This document shows positions 13,756 through 23,398 of a stretch of 41,613 nucleotides of DNA, piece after piece. This DNA comes from an uncultured Prevotellaceae bacterium. Its GTDB lineage: Bacteria; Bacteroidota; Bacteroidia; Bacteroidales; Bacteroidaceae. The notes under the pieces are model-generated. The model was given only the letters and a program-made list of their open reading frames with translations. It did not search any database and was not told where the DNA came from. Position 1 is the first letter of the stretch; every line of letters starts with the position of its first letter. Position numbers and translations under genes: made by a program. The stretch covers positions 1-41,613 of the forward strand of contig ONLU01000021.1 in NCBI GenBank assembly GCA_900318795.1. Direction: 5' to 3'.

Positions 13756-16650
13756 GTGAAAAAAGAGACCCTTGTATTCCTACTGCTGTTCGTCATTGTT
13801 TTTGCACTGGCGGATGTGCATAATTTGCGCTTTTCGCTCAGCGGAGGAAGTGCAAGCGACTCCATTGCCCAAGATTCCATTCCGGCAGACTCGGTGAAGA
13901 AGCTTTCACGCAAGAAAACGTCGGGCAAGAAAGTGGCATCCGTGGCGGACTCGCTGAGCCGTGACTCGCTGCAGAGCGATACGGCACAGATGGACTCTCT
14001 GCAGAAACTCATTTGGAAGCACAATAAGCAAATCGACGACTCGCTGAGGGCTGACTCACTGAACCGTCAACGAAAAAATGGTATCGACGCTCCCGTGGAA
14101 TATACGGCTGAGGACTCGATGGTCTATGAGGGTGACACCAAGATGGCTCATCTCTTCGGTAATTCGCATGTGAAGTATGAGAACATGGACTTGGAGAGTG
14201 ACCAGATACAGATGTCAATGGACTCCAGCCTGGTACATGCTATGGGTTCGCAAGACTCGACGGGACAGAAGTACGGATTGCCTGTATTCAAGATGGGTAA
14301 CGATACGTATGAGACGGATACGATGTCTTTCAACTTCAAGACGAAGAAGGGACTCATCAACAATGTCTATACCGCTCAGGACGACGGTTTCATGACTTCC
14401 GAGAAGTCGAAGCGTGATGCCAATGGCGAGATGTTTCTCTACCACGGACGCTACACCACGTGTGACCAGCCCCATCCGGACTTCTACTTTGCCATGTCGC
14501 GTGCCAAGGTGCGCCCAGGCAAGGATGTGGTGTTCGGACCGACCTATCTGGTGGTGGCCGATGTGCCGTTGCCTTTTGCCATCCCCTATGGATTCTTCCC
14601 CTTCACAAAGAGTTACTCCAGTGGTTTCATCATGCCGACCTACGGTGACGAGACCTCACGAGGATTCTATCTGCGCGATGGTGGCTACTACTTTGCCATC
14701 AGTGACAAGATGGACTTGAAACTGCTGGGCGACATCTATACCAAGGGTTCATGGGCTGTCAGAGGGTTGACGAACTACCGCAAACGCTACCGCTACAACG
14801 GTACCTTCAGTTTTGACTATCAGGTCACGAAGACTGGCGACAAGAATATGCAAGACTATTCGAAAACCACCAGTTTCTCCGTGAAGTGGCACCATACGCA
14901 GGATTCGAAGGCCAATCCGCACAGGACACTGACGGCCAGCGTCAACTATGCTTCGACGAGCTTTGATCGCAACAACCTGAACTCGCTGTACAACCCGCAG
15001 GCCCTGACCCAGTCGACACGTACGTCGTCTGTAGCCCTGGGTGTCGACTTCTCGAGCATAGGGATGCACCTGTCTACCAACCTTAACTTGGAGCAGAATA
15101 TGCGCGACTCGACTATCGGTATCAAGTTTCCCGACGTCACGGTGTCCATAGCCCGTTTTTATCCCTTCAAGCGCAAGAAAATGGTGGGTGACGAGCGGTG
15201 GTATGAAAAAATCTCGATGGACTACACGGGAAGCATGACTAACAGCATCAACACCAAGGAGGACAAAATCATGAAGTCGAGCCTGAGTCGGGATTGGAAG
15301 AACGGTATGCAGCATAAGGTGAGGATGTCTGCCAGTTTCATGGCTTTCAACTACTTGAACCTGAATCCTTCGCTCGACTTTACAGACCGCATGTACTTGC
15401 AACAGCAACGCCGTTCATGGGATGTGGACAAGCAACGTGAGGTGGTGGATACCGTACAGGGATTCTACAATAACTATGAGTGGAACATGTCATTGTCGGC
15501 ATCTACGAAACTCTACGGATTCTACGTGCCCAGCCGCAAACTGTTCGGAGACAAGATACAGGCCATACGCCACGTGCTGACCCCTTCGCTGTCGTTTAAC
15601 TACCATCCGGACTTCTCGGCATCGCGCTATGGCGTCTGGGATACCTATGACAAGGTGGACGCTCAAGGCAATAAGACGACGGTGGACTACAATCGCTATC
15701 AAGGTATGGTGTATGGTGCACCGGGGCAGGGTATGGCAGGTAGCATGTCACTGACGTTGTCGAACAACCTGGAGATGAAGGTCAAGTCGGACGATGACTC
15801 GACGGGATTCAAGAAGGTGAGCCTTATTGACGACCTGAGTGCAACCATGTCGTACAACTTTGCCGCCAAGGAGCGTCCGTGGAGTGACTTGAACACCACG
15901 TTGCGTGTCAAGGTTACCAAAAGTTATACGTTTAGCATGAATGCCGTCTTTGCTACTTATGCCTACGAAGCAGACTCCGTGGGGGCCAGACCTTATATCG
16001 GTACCCGTACAGAGTATAGCAAGGGTAGGTTCGGCCGTTTCCAAGGTATGTCGCAGAATCTGGACTATACGCTGGACAACAAGAAAGTGGCCAACTTCTT
16101 CAAGTGGCTGCGTGGCGAGAAGCGCGACAAGAAGGATAAAGACAAGGATAAAAACAAGGAAAACGAAAAGTATGACACCGGACTGGATACCAACCTGGAC
16201 GACAAGTTGGAGGCCGGCAAACACGCAGCAGAGCGTGAAACGGTGAATGCTGAAACTGATGAAGACGGATACATGACATTCAACATTCCTTGGTCGCTGC
16301 ACTTCGGGTATGGTATCACCATGCGAGAGAATACGGCAGGTAACTTTAACTATGACACCATGCGCTATCCGTATAAGTTCACCCAGAACCTGAACGTGTC
16401 GGGCAGTGTCCGCCTGTCTGAGGGTTGGAACATCAATTTTGCATCAGGCTATGACTTTGAGAACAAGAAAATCTCCATGACAACGGCCAGTCTTTCGCGC
16501 GACCTGCACTGCTTCAATATGTCGTGTCAGATTACCCTTGCTCCGTATACCAGCTATAACTTCTCGTTCCGATGCAATGCCGCCACGCTTGCCGATGCGT
16601 TGAAATACGACAAGCGTAGCAGCTTCTCAAATGCTGTACAGTGGTATTAA
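13756..16650 (+). CDS. lptD: LPS-assembly outer-membrane protein LptD (OstA family)
   Basis: The 964-aa protein starts at GTG, the first codon after the promoter box. It has an N-terminal hydrophobic anchor or signal (ETLVFLLLFVIVFALADV), a Ser/Asp-rich linker (~30-110), then an OstA/LptA-like jellyroll (~115-260) and a long beta-barrel ending NAVQWY. Barrel-plug markers are PLPFAIPYGFFPF and SSGFIMPTYGDE, the usual LptD core. The protein places lipopolysaccharide in the outer leaflet. One surface loop (~796-815) is strongly lysine-rich (a run of KD/KN repeats at DNA ~16120-16170). The stop is four bases from the convergent antiporter stop, leaving no room for a terminator. Confidence 0.9.
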   Translation: MKKETLVFLLLFVIVFALADVHNLRFSLSGGSASDSIAQDSIPADSVKKLSRKKTSGKKVASVADSLSRDSLQSDTAQMDSLQKLIWKHNKQIDDSLRADSLNRQRKNGIDAPVEYTAEDSMVYEGDTKMAHLFGNSHVKYENMDLESDQIQMSMDSSLVHAMGSQDSTGQKYGLPVFKMGNDTYETDTMSFNFKTKKGLINNVYTAQDDGFMTSEKSKRDANGEMFLYHGRYTTCDQPHPDFYFAMSRAKVRPGKDVVFGPTYLVVADVPLPFAIPYGFFPFTKSYSSGFIMPTYGDETSRGFYLRDGGYYFAISDKMDLKLLGDIYTKGSWAVRGLTNYRKRYRYNGTFSFDYQVTKTGDKNMQDYSKTTSFSVKWHHTQDSKANPHRTLTASVNYASTSFDRNNLNSLYNPQALTQSTRTSSVALGVDFSSIGMHLSTNLNLEQNMRDSTIGIKFPDVTVSIARFYPFKRKKMVGDERWYEKISMDYTGSMTNSINTKEDKIMKSSLSRDWKNGMQHKVRMSASFMAFNYLNLNPSLDFTDRMYLQQQRRSWDVDKQREVVDTVQGFYNNYEWNMSLSASTKLYGFYVPSRKLFGDKIQAIRHVLTPSLSFNYHPDFSASRYGVWDTYDKVDAQGNKTTVDYNRYQGMVYGAPGQGMAGSMSLTLSNNLEMKVKSDDDSTGFKKVSLIDDLSATMSYNFAAKERPWSDLNTTLRVKVTKSYTFSMNAVFATYAYEADSVGARPYIGTRTEYSKGRFGRFQGMSQNLDYTLDNKKVANFFKWLRGEKRDKKDKDKDKNKENEKYDTGLDTNLDDKLEAGKHAAERETVNAETDEDGYMTFNIPWSLHFGYGITMRENTAGNFNYDTMRYPYKFTQNLNVSGSVRLSEGWNINFASGYDFENKKISMTTASLSRDLHCFNMSCQITLAPYTSYNFSFRCNAATLADALKYDKRSSFSNAVQWY

Positions 16651-16654
16651 GAGG

Positions 16655-18913
16655 CTAAGCCTGCATCAGGGCGTTGAGCGACTCTTGTTCGCCTACCACC
16701 CAGATGATGTCGCCTGCCTGGAACGGGCGTTTCGGATTGACTGGTGACAGATTTTCCTTCCCTTCCTCCAATCCGATGACCATGCAGCTGAACAAACTAC
16801 GGATGCCGCTTTCTATCAGTGTCTTTCCCACGAAGCGACTGTCTTCTGCCAGAATTAGCTGACGCAGTTTCATCTCGCGATTCTCCATGTCGAAGTCTTC
16901 ACCGATGACTTCGGTCTCAATGGCATGTGAAAACTTGCTCAGCTGCTCGTCGCTACCGATGACCTGCAACTTGTCGCCAGGAAAGATGACATAGTCGCCG
17001 TCAGGGATGTTCAGACGGAAGTTTGCACGAAGGATGCTGCTGACATGAACACCATATTTCTTGCCCAGATCCAGTTGCTTCAGCGAGCTTCCCATCCATT
17101 GTGAGTTCATGGGAATGGTCAGCTCGGCTATGTGGACATCACGGTCCAGCAGCTTACCCTCGTACAGAGGACGCTTCTTGCCGTGCACCTGGGCCTCAAT
17201 CTCACGGGAACGCAGGTTTGTGATGAACAGTCGCTCCAGTTTGATGCTACGCTGCTTGATGGAGCGCGAGACGACGATTAGTGCTACGGCTACAAGTCCG
17301 ATGGTGATGATGATGGCACTGGAAAGCTGGCTGAGATGGTGGCAGATGTAGAAAATGTAGGCTACGGCGATGACCACACGTACCAGAATGGTGAACAGCA
17401 GGGGCAATCGGTTGATGTTGCTCTCGTTCCAGAGGGCCTGAAACTCCTCGCTACGGTTCTTCTTCATAATCATGGCACGCAGGAAGGGCGAGATGAACAG
17501 CACTGTCAGCACACCAGTGATGATATTGGCATACCAGTGCATCTCCCAACTATGGAACAGCTCTCGCATGAACGGCAGGAAGAAGGTGAACATGGTGGCA
17601 ATGACGGCCGATGTGAGGATGGAGTAGACGATGGTGTTGACTATCATCTGGTTCACCAGTCGCTTCCACTTGCTTTGTTCTTTCGAACTGGGATGGCTCA
17701 TGGAGAACTGGTTCAGCAGTTTGATGACTTTGCTGGGCAAGCGCTTCTCCAAGGCACCGTAAACGGGGGTCGCCAGACGTATCATATAAGGTGTCAGGAA
17801 AGTGGTGATCACTGATACTGCCACCACTACCGGATAGAGGAAATCGCTGATGACACCCAACGACAGTCCCAACGAAGCTATGATGAACGAGAACTCACCA
17901 ATCTGCGCCATCGAGAATCCACAGCGCATAGCAGACTTCAACGACTCACCGCCCAGCATGAAGGCTATCGAACCGAAGATGCTCTGGCCAATCAGAATGG
18001 TCAGCACCAAAAGCAAGATAGGTCCGGCATAGTTGATGATGATCTGGATGTCTACGAGCATACCAACGGACACGAAGAAAATGGCTCCGAAAAGGTTTTT
18101 GACAGGCTCTACCAGTTTCTCTATGCGTTCCGCCTCAATAGTCTCGGCCAAAATGCTACCCATGATGAAGGCACCGAAGGCCGTTGAGAAACCGACTTGT
18201 GAGGAGATGTTGGCCATAGCACAACAGAGTCCTAAGGATACGATCAGCAGCACCTCGTTGTTGATAAGCTTGCGTACCTTGCGCAGGAAACCGGGGATGG
18301 CAAAGATACCCACTACCAGCCATAATATCAGAAAGAATCCGATTTTCAGGATAGATCCCAGCATCTGTCCTCCGTCGGGACTGTTGCCGCTGGCGATGGC
18401 ACTCAGCATCACCATCATGACGATGGCAAGGATGTCCTCCAGTATCAGTACCGACATGACCAGTCCGGCAAACTGCTGCTGGCGTAGCCCCAGGTCGTCG
18501 AAGGCTTTATAGATAATCGTCGTTGACGACATGGCCAGCATACCTCCCAGGAAGATGCAGTCCATTCTGGACCAGCCGAACAGTTTTCCTACCAGTACTC
18601 CTAACATGGACATGCAGAAGATGATGGTAATGGTAGAGATGATGGGCGAGGCACCCATCTTCAGAATCTTCTTGAATGAGAAGTCAAGACCCAACGAGAA
18701 CAGTAGGAACATGACACCGATGTCTGCCCATAGTTGTACGTGTTCAGTATCTACGACTGATGCCGTATAAGGCATGTGGGGACTAACCAGAAAACCTGCA
18801 ACAATGTAGCCTAATACCAAAGGCTGCTTCAGTTTCTTGAAAATCAGCGTGACACAGCCTGCCGACATGAGAATGTAGGCAAGGTCATTGATCAGGGGAG
18901 GAATTTCTGCCAT
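16655..18913 (-). CDS. CPA2-family cation:proton antiporter with C-terminal RCK_C (TrkA_C) domains
   Basis: The 752-aa protein has an N-terminal Na+/H+ exchanger domain of about 12 helices (residues ~5-385, with PLVLGYIVAGFLVSP and FLLFSLGLDFSF). A second hydrophobic section (~410-560) and a cytosolic tail with one or two TrkA_C domains (~585-752; for example AELTIPMNSQWMGSSLKQLD and GDYVIFPGDKLQVIG) follow. This is the KefB/YbaL-like group but lacks the central Rossmann TrkA_N glycine motif. It likely exchanges K+ or Na+ for H+ at the inner membrane with ligand control through TrkA_C. It starts 14 bases after pepT and is cotranscribed with it. Confidence 0.9.
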   Translation of the reverse strand: MAEIPPLINDLAYILMSAGCVTLIFKKLKQPLVLGYIVAGFLVSPHMPYTASVVDTEHVQLWADIGVMFLLFSLGLDFSFKKILKMGASPIISTITIIFCMSMLGVLVGKLFGWSRMDCIFLGGMLAMSSTTIIYKAFDDLGLRQQQFAGLVMSVLILEDILAIVMMVMLSAIASGNSPDGGQMLGSILKIGFFLILWLVVGIFAIPGFLRKVRKLINNEVLLIVSLGLCCAMANISSQVGFSTAFGAFIMGSILAETIEAERIEKLVEPVKNLFGAIFFVSVGMLVDIQIIINYAGPILLLVLTILIGQSIFGSIAFMLGGESLKSAMRCGFSMAQIGEFSFIIASLGLSLGVISDFLYPVVVAVSVITTFLTPYMIRLATPVYGALEKRLPSKVIKLLNQFSMSHPSSKEQSKWKRLVNQMIVNTIVYSILTSAVIATMFTFFLPFMRELFHSWEMHWYANIITGVLTVLFISPFLRAMIMKKNRSEEFQALWNESNINRLPLLFTILVRVVIAVAYIFYICHHLSQLSSAIIITIGLVAVALIVVSRSIKQRSIKLERLFITNLRSREIEAQVHGKKRPLYEGKLLDRDVHIAELTIPMNSQWMGSSLKQLDLGKKYGVHVSSILRANFRLNIPDGDYVIFPGDKLQVIGSDEQLSKFSHAIETEVIGEDFDMENREMKLRQLILAEDSRFVGKTLIESGIRSLFSCMVIGLEEGKENLSPVNPKRPFQAGDIIWVVGEQESLNALMQA

Positions 18914-18927
18914 AATGTGATTGTCAA

Positions 18928-20151
18928 CTAATCGTTATATCCAGCTGTCAGTTCACAGATCTTGATAATCACCTGCATCGCTTTCTCCATCGACTGGACG
19001 GGTACGAACTCGTAGGGACCATGGAAGTTGATGCCGCCGGCGAAGATGTTGGGGCAGGGTAGTCCCTTGAACGACAACTGAGCACCGTCCGTACCACCGC
19101 GGATGGGTTTTACCTTTGGTGAGACCCCCACCTCCTGCATGGCACGCAGCACCAGGTCGATGACGTGCATCTGAGGGTCTATCTTCTCCTTCATGTTATA
19201 GTACTGGTCGTTGACCAGACACTCAACAGTGCCTTCGCCGTATTGCTGGTTCATCTGCTCTGCACACTTCTGTATGAAGCGCTTGCGGTCCTCAAAGCGG
19301 TCGCGGTCGTGGTCGCGGATGATGTACGACAGCTTAGCCTGTTCAATGTTCGACTGGATGCCCAGCAAGTGATAGAACCCTTGATAGCCTTCGGTGGTCT
19401 CAGGTGTCTCATCCTCAGGCAACATCTTGGCAAACTCTGCAGCCAGTGCGTTGGCATTCACCATCTTGCCCTTGGCGTATCCTGGGTGAACGCTGACGCC
19501 CTTGATGGTAATCTTGGCCGAGGCGGCATTGAAATTCTCGAACTCCAGTTCGCCCACATCGCCCCCGTCCATCGTGTAGGCCCACTCACATCCGAACTTG
19601 TCTACGTCGAAGTGGTGGGCGCCCATGCCGATTTCCTCGTCTGGATTGAAGGCGATGCGAATCTTGCCGTGCTTCACCTCTTTGTGTTCTTGCAGCCATA
19701 CCATAGCCTGAACGATTTCGGCTATGCCGGCCTTGTCGTCAGCCCCCAGCAGGGTAGTGCCGTCGGTCACTATCAAGTCTTCACCCACATGCTGCAACAG
19801 TTCGGGAAATTTTTTCGGTGAGCTGACAATACCTTCCGACAGCAAGATGTCACTACCGTCGTAGTTCTTCACTATCTGTGGCTTGATGTTGGCTCCCGAG
19901 CAGTCGGGGCTGGTATCGTAGTGCGAGATGAAACCGATGGTGGGAATGTTGCCTTTGACGTTGGCTTTCAGCGTGGCATAGATGTAGCCCTTGTCATCCA
20001 GTTCGACGTCGTCCAATCCTTCGTGTTCCAATTCTTTCTTCAGGTATTCCGCAAACAGCAGTTGTTTGCTGGTACTGGGTACAGTCTCGCTATCTTCGCT
20101 CGACTGGGTATCAAATTTAGTGTAATTTAGAAATCTTGTGGTAATATCCAT
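18928..20151 (-). CDS. pepT: Peptidase T (tripeptide aminopeptidase)
   Basis: The 407-aa protein is full length for M20B peptidase T. Metal and active-site motifs are in order: [49 protein letters not shown] (Glu-Glu pair), [18 protein letters not shown] and [14 protein letters not shown]. It removes the N-terminal residue of tripeptides in the cytoplasm. The start is [13 protein letters not shown] at 20151. The longer frame would run into the promoter box at 20178-20185. Confidence 0.96.
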   Translation of the reverse strand: MDITTRFLNYTKFDTQSSEDSETVPSTSKQLLFAEYLKKELEHEGLDDVELDDKGYIYATLKANVKGNIPTIGFISHYDTSPDCSGANIKPQIVKNYDGSDILLSEGIVSSPKKFPELLQHVGEDLIVTDGTTLLGADDKAGIAEIVQAMVWLQEHKEVKHGKIRIAFNPDEEIGMGAHHFDVDKFGCEWAYTMDGGDVGELEFENFNAASAKITIKGVSVHPGYAKGKMVNANALAAEFAKMLPEDETPETTEGYQGFYHLLGIQSNIEQAKLSYIIRDHDRDRFEDRKRFIQKCAEQMNQQYGEGTVECLVNDQYYNMKEKIDPQMHVIDLVLRAMQEVGVSPKVKPIRGGTDGAQLSFKGLPCPNIFAGGINFHGPYEFVPVQSMEKAMQVIIKICELTAGYND

Positions 20152-20177
20152 TTCTTTGTCATTAGTAAATATGGATG

Positions 20178-20185
20178 CAAAAGTA
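20178..20185 (-). promoter_or_regulatory. -7 box of pepT
   Basis: Minus-strand TACTTTTG followed by CATCC, giving a leader of about 20 nt. It lies immediately after the terminator of the TonB-receptor operon. Confidence 0.65.
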
Positions 20186-20189
20186 ATCA

Positions 20190-20222
20190 AAAAAAAAGAA
20201 AAGGCCAAAGATTTTGGCCTTT
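20190..20222 (-). terminator. Rho-independent terminator of the TonB-receptor operon
   Basis: A perfect 10-bp stem AAAGGCCAAA / TTTGGCCTTT (20200-20209 and 20213-20222) with a three-base loop. On the minus strand it is followed by TCTTTTTTTTT. It begins four bases after the receptor stop codon. Confidence 0.9.
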
Positions 20223-20226
20223 CTTT

Positions 20227-22470
20227 TCAGAATTGTATGGGGATGACCAGTTTAAACGTCACGTTGCGTCCCATGTTGTAGACGCCTTGTCGTCCGGTAA
20301 CGTGATTGATGTCCGTGTATTTCAGACGGCTCAGGTGGCTCTGGTAGGCACGGTTCAACAGGTTGTTGGCCAAGACGTAGAACTCAGCCACCTTCTTGTG
20401 CTTCCACAGGATGTCCGTGCCTGCCGACAGATTCACCAACGTGTAGCTGGGAGTAGCCGTCTCGGTATTGTCAGCGCTATAGATGTTGCCCTGACGCAGA
20501 TAGCACTCCAGTCCTGCCGCAACGTAGATGTTGTTCAACGCAATCTTCGACGTGAAGTGGCGGTGGTCCTGCTCGTGGTGGTGGCCCACGGTGGTGTGTT
20601 CGTGGTGGGCCAGTTCCCACTTCAGTTCAGACGTCCAGCGTGGGGCAGGGGTGAAGGGCAGGTAGCGCGTTTCCTCGGGCTGGTGCAGCAGCTGTGCGTT
20701 CACGTACGAGAACGTGTTGCCGAAGTGCAGTGAGTGGATGGGGTGGAAGTCAACGCCTGCCTCGAAACCCAGCAGACGGGCATCGCCCTGTGTGTAGGCG
20801 TAAAGCGGATAGTTGTTGTCTTCGCTGGTAATGGTCTGTTGCTCGCCTTTGATGAAGATGTAGTTGTCTATATGGTTGGCAAACAGAGCCAGTTGGGCTG
20901 ACACATAGCGCGAGGTGAAGTCCAGTCCCAAGTCTGCTTGCAGGCTGTACTCGGCCTTCAGCTGTTGGTTGCCTACCTCGTAGCGCAGAGAGCCTTCGTG
21001 AACACCGTTCGATGCCAGCTCACTCATGTTTGGTGTGCGGAATCCGCGGGCCACGTTCAGTCGCAGGTTCAGATGGTCGTTCATGTTCCATACGGCTCCC
21101 ACGCTGCCCGTCACTCCGTTGAAGTGGCGACGAAAGTCGGCAAAGCGCACCGCACCGTCCTCCAGCAGCTCGTCACCGTGCAGACGGCGGTGGTCATAGC
21201 GCAGTCCGCCGTTCAGCGTCCATTGGTTCAGCCTCTTGCTCATGGTGGCATATACGCCGATGTCAAACAACCGGTATGCCGGTATCAGGAACTCTACGCC
21301 TAAGTTCTGCGACTGCTGCCACATACCGCCCATGCCTGCCGACAGTTTCCAGCCATCCCACTCGTGGGTCAGGTAGCGCACGTCGTATGTCAGTGTATGC
21401 AACTTGAAGAAAAGTGATGGCTCGTCAGAGCTGTGGTGCTCATGCTCGTGCTCTTCCTCTCCTTCTTCACCTTCATGATGGTGCTCCTCAAATTCCTGAC
21501 GACGGTTCTGCTGGTAGCCCACAATGGCTTTCAGATAGCCGTTTTTCAGATTCAGCGAGTTGTCCCATACCAGCTTGTAGTGCTTAACCTGCTGGAAGGG
21601 TAGCGATTTCGAGTACTGGTGGTCTGTCCATCCCTTGGCGTGCACCAGTTCTCCCGTGTCCTCGTCGCGTTCGCCCTCGGCAATGCTTGGCGTCAGGTGG
21701 TAGATTGACCCTGTCAGTCGTGAGTGTCCCCACTGTTTCTGCAGTCCCAGCATCAGCCGGCCGGCCCTTTCGCGAAACTGCGAACCAGGCACATAGCCAT
21801 CGTATTTGTTCTTGTAGGCGTGGGCCATCTTGTCGCTGAAACGGGCGTCCCACACAAATCCCTTTTGGTTGCCCGCCATGTTCAGCGAGTAGCTGAAGAG
21901 GCCGTTGTTGGTCTGGTACTCAGTACTTATGTTACCGCTCAGTCCACCTTCGGGCTGTATAGGCTGGCTGTGCAGGATGACTACACCAGCCATGGCGTCC
22001 GAGCCATACATCAACGAGGCGGGGCCTTTCAAGATTTCTACCGAGTGGACTGCACCGCCATCAACCTCCACGCCGTGCTCATCGCCCCACTGCTGGCCTT
22101 CCTGCCGTACACCCTCGCTCATGACGACGACTCGATTATAGCCCAGACCACGGATGATGGGTTTGGAGATTCCGCTGCCTGTGGTCAGCTGGCTCATGCC
22201 TGGCTGATGGGCAATGGCATCTATGACATTGGTTGATGCGGTAGAGTGTAAGTCTTTTGCACTCACGATGTTGATTGGCGCGGTCGAGTGCTTCAACTTG
22301 GTGTCTCCTGTGACGCCTGTCACCACCAGTTCGTTCAGCTTCATGTGGCGGAAGAACACGTCTGTCGTGTCCTCTGTGTGGTGGTGATGATGATTTGTCT
22401 TTATACTGTCTTGTGCTGCCACCGCTGTACATAGGCACAGCAGTAGCAGAATGATATGATGTCTTTTCAT
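20227..22470 (-). CDS. His-rich TonB-dependent outer-membrane receptor (ZnuD-like, putative metal uptake)
   Basis: The 747-aa protein has a signal peptide (MKRHHIILLLLCLCTAVAAQ), a plug domain (~50-165, with TSTNVIDAIAHQPGM-like and KGPASLMYGSDAMAGVV motifs) and a 22-strand barrel ending TFKLVIPIQF. There is no N-terminal CarboxypepD repeat, so it is not SusC. Three histidine/acid clusters stand out: five His in a row near residues 27-31, an E/H-rich extracellular loop (~335-360) and another near residues 625-640. Such loops capture Zn2+ in Neisseria ZnuD. I infer uptake of zinc or a similar divalent metal. It follows the Cys/His-rich membrane protein gene by 71 bases and ends in a strong terminator. 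Confidence 0.88.
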   Translation of the reverse strand: MKRHHIILLLLCLCTAVAAQDSIKTNHHHHHTEDTTDVFFRHMKLNELVVTGVTGDTKLKHSTAPINIVSAKDLHSTASTNVIDAIAHQPGMSQLTTGSGISKPIIRGLGYNRVVVMSEGVRQEGQQWGDEHGVEVDGGAVHSVEILKGPASLMYGSDAMAGVVILHSQPIQPEGGLSGNISTEYQTNNGLFSYSLNMAGNQKGFVWDARFSDKMAHAYKNKYDGYVPGSQFRERAGRLMLGLQKQWGHSRLTGSIYHLTPSIAEGERDEDTGELVHAKGWTDHQYSKSLPFQQVKHYKLVWDNSLNLKNGYLKAIVGYQQNRRQEFEEHHHEGEEGEEEHEHEHHSSDEPSLFFKLHTLTYDVRYLTHEWDGWKLSAGMGGMWQQSQNLGVEFLIPAYRLFDIGVYATMSKRLNQWTLNGGLRYDHRRLHGDELLEDGAVRFADFRRHFNGVTGSVGAVWNMNDHLNLRLNVARGFRTPNMSELASNGVHEGSLRYEVGNQQLKAEYSLQADLGLDFTSRYVSAQLALFANHIDNYIFIKGEQQTITSEDNNYPLYAYTQGDARLLGFEAGVDFHPIHSLHFGNTFSYVNAQLLHQPEETRYLPFTPAPRWTSELKWELAHHEHTTVGHHHEQDHRHFTSKIALNNIYVAAGLECYLRQGNIYSADNTETATPSYTLVNLSAGTDILWKHKKVAEFYVLANNLLNRAYQSHLSRLKYTDINHVTGRQGVYNMGRNVTFKLVIPIQF

Positions 22471-22541
22471 TCTGTAATGACTTTTTATAAATAGTATATG
22501 TGGATGTCTCGCAATCTCTCTCTCTCTTCTTTAGCTTGGCA

Positions 22542-22952
22542 TCAGGCAAAGGGAGGACCGCGAGTGACGATGTGGCCCCAAAACGTATTCCAGACCAGAG
22601 GCCTGTGTGTGTTGGGGCGTTGCTTACATATTATATTTATAAAAACTACTGCGGCTACACTGGCTATGGCCATGGGCAGAGTCAGGAACTGACACAGCAC
22701 ACAGTCGTCAAACGACAGCGTCTGCTGGCCGATGTGTCCGCCGCAATGGTGGGCTACGCAGTCAGTACATTCGTCTTGCGTCAGCGCCTGGTCCGGGTGG
22801 ATGTGCAGCGACGAGAAGAGCAGCATTGACAGGAAAACTGCCAACAACAGTCTGGATGCTATCCGTCTCCGACTATTTGCCGGAGTGGGGCGATACGATT
22901 TTCGACTTTCTGTCGGAGTGTGGCGTTGCATTCTTCTCGTTTTTGCGTTCAC
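22542..22952 (-). CDS. Cys/His-rich single-span membrane protein (DUF2946-like)
   Basis: The 136-aa protein begins with a basic stretch, then one hydrophobic segment (LLLAVFLSMLLFSSLHIHP), a metal-ligand-rich loop (CTDCVAHHCGGH and DDCVLCQF) and a second hydrophobic helix. This layout resembles the small DUF2946-type proteins next to metal TonB receptors. The GTG at 22952 follows the -7 box by five bases; ATG at 22931 (MQRHTP) is an alternative. Residues ~8-29 are encoded by two copies of a 33-bp DNA repeat (see repeat entry), which may be an inserted element rather than ancestral protein. It is cotranscribed with the receptor downstream. Confidence 0.65.
   Translation of the reverse strand: MNAKTRRMQRHTPTESRKSYRPTPANSRRRIASRLLLAVFLSMLLFSSLHIHPDQALTQDECTDCVAHHCGGHIGQQTLSFDDCVLCQFLTLPMAIASVAAVVFINIICKQRPNTHRPLVWNTFWGHIVTRGPPFA
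22870..22935 (-). repeat. Two tandem 33-bp repeat units inside the Cys/His-rich protein gene
   Basis: Two adjacent 33-base units (22870-22902 and 22903-22935) agree at about 24 of 33 positions. The second is nearly the same as the three units at 24478-24576 (plus-strand core AGTGTGGCGTTGCATTCTTC). It contains a short inverted repeat (CGAC...GTCG). The reading frame here is shifted by one base relative to the CcsBA gene. Confidence 0.75.
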
Positions 22953-22957
22953 GGCTG

Positions 22958-22965
22958 CAAAGGTA
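22958..22965 (-). promoter_or_regulatory. -7 box of the metal-receptor operon
   Basis: Minus-strand TACCTTTG followed by CAGCC and GTG. It is divergent from the box at 23009-23016; the two promoters share about 45 bp. Confidence 0.7.
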
Positions 22966-23008
22966 CGAAAAGTTTTGCTAATCATGCGTTGTTATTAACT
23001 TTTTTTCT

Positions 23009-23016
23009 TACCTTTG
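23009..23016 (+). promoter_or_regulatory. -7 box of the truncated racemase gene
   Basis: TACCTTTG followed by CAGCC. It gives a leader of about 30 nt to the ATG at 23054. Confidence 0.65.
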
Positions 23017-23053
23017 CAGCCAGACTAAACCCCAATCGCTAAAACATAGAATT

Positions 23054-23398
23054 ATGAAACACGTCATTTGTGTACACACAGCAATGGCTCTGGTGGAGCC
23101 GCTGACCAGGATTTTCCAGGAGCTGATTCCTGAGGTAACAGTAAACCATATTGCCGACTCGTCGCTCATCAAGGAGGTGATAGCCAACAACCAGGTGACG
23201 CCTGCTGTTCGTCGCCGTCTGTTGTCCTATTATAATGCGGCGGCTGATGCGGGGGCTGACGTAGTGTTCAACACATGCTCCAGCGTGGGCGATGTCGCTG
23301 ACTATGGCAACCAGTATGCCCGCATCCCCGTGTTTCGTATTGACCAGCCGATGGCTGCCGAGGCTGTACAGAACTATGACCGCATTGGTGTCATTTGA
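23054..23398 (+). pseudogene. Truncated Asp/Glu racemase family protein (N-terminal half)
   Basis: The 114 aa match the N-terminal half of the aspartate/glutamate (hydantoin) racemase superfamily. They include a parallel-strand start (HVICVHTAMALVEPL), the first catalytic-cysteine loop DVVFNTCSSVGD and FRIDQPMAAEA. The text stops right after DRIGVI, where full-length members normally continue (IATL...) for another ~100 residues with the second catalytic Cys. The stop TGA at 23396-23398 lies in sequence belonging to the opposing DUF849 gene. Promoter and start are intact, so a truncated product could be made, but the two-cysteine active site cannot form. Confidence 0.8.

Noticed and set aside
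20200-20222. Palindrome as an operator for pepT
   Set aside because: It starts four bases after the TonB-receptor stop and is followed on the minus strand by a long T-run, so a terminator explains it fully.
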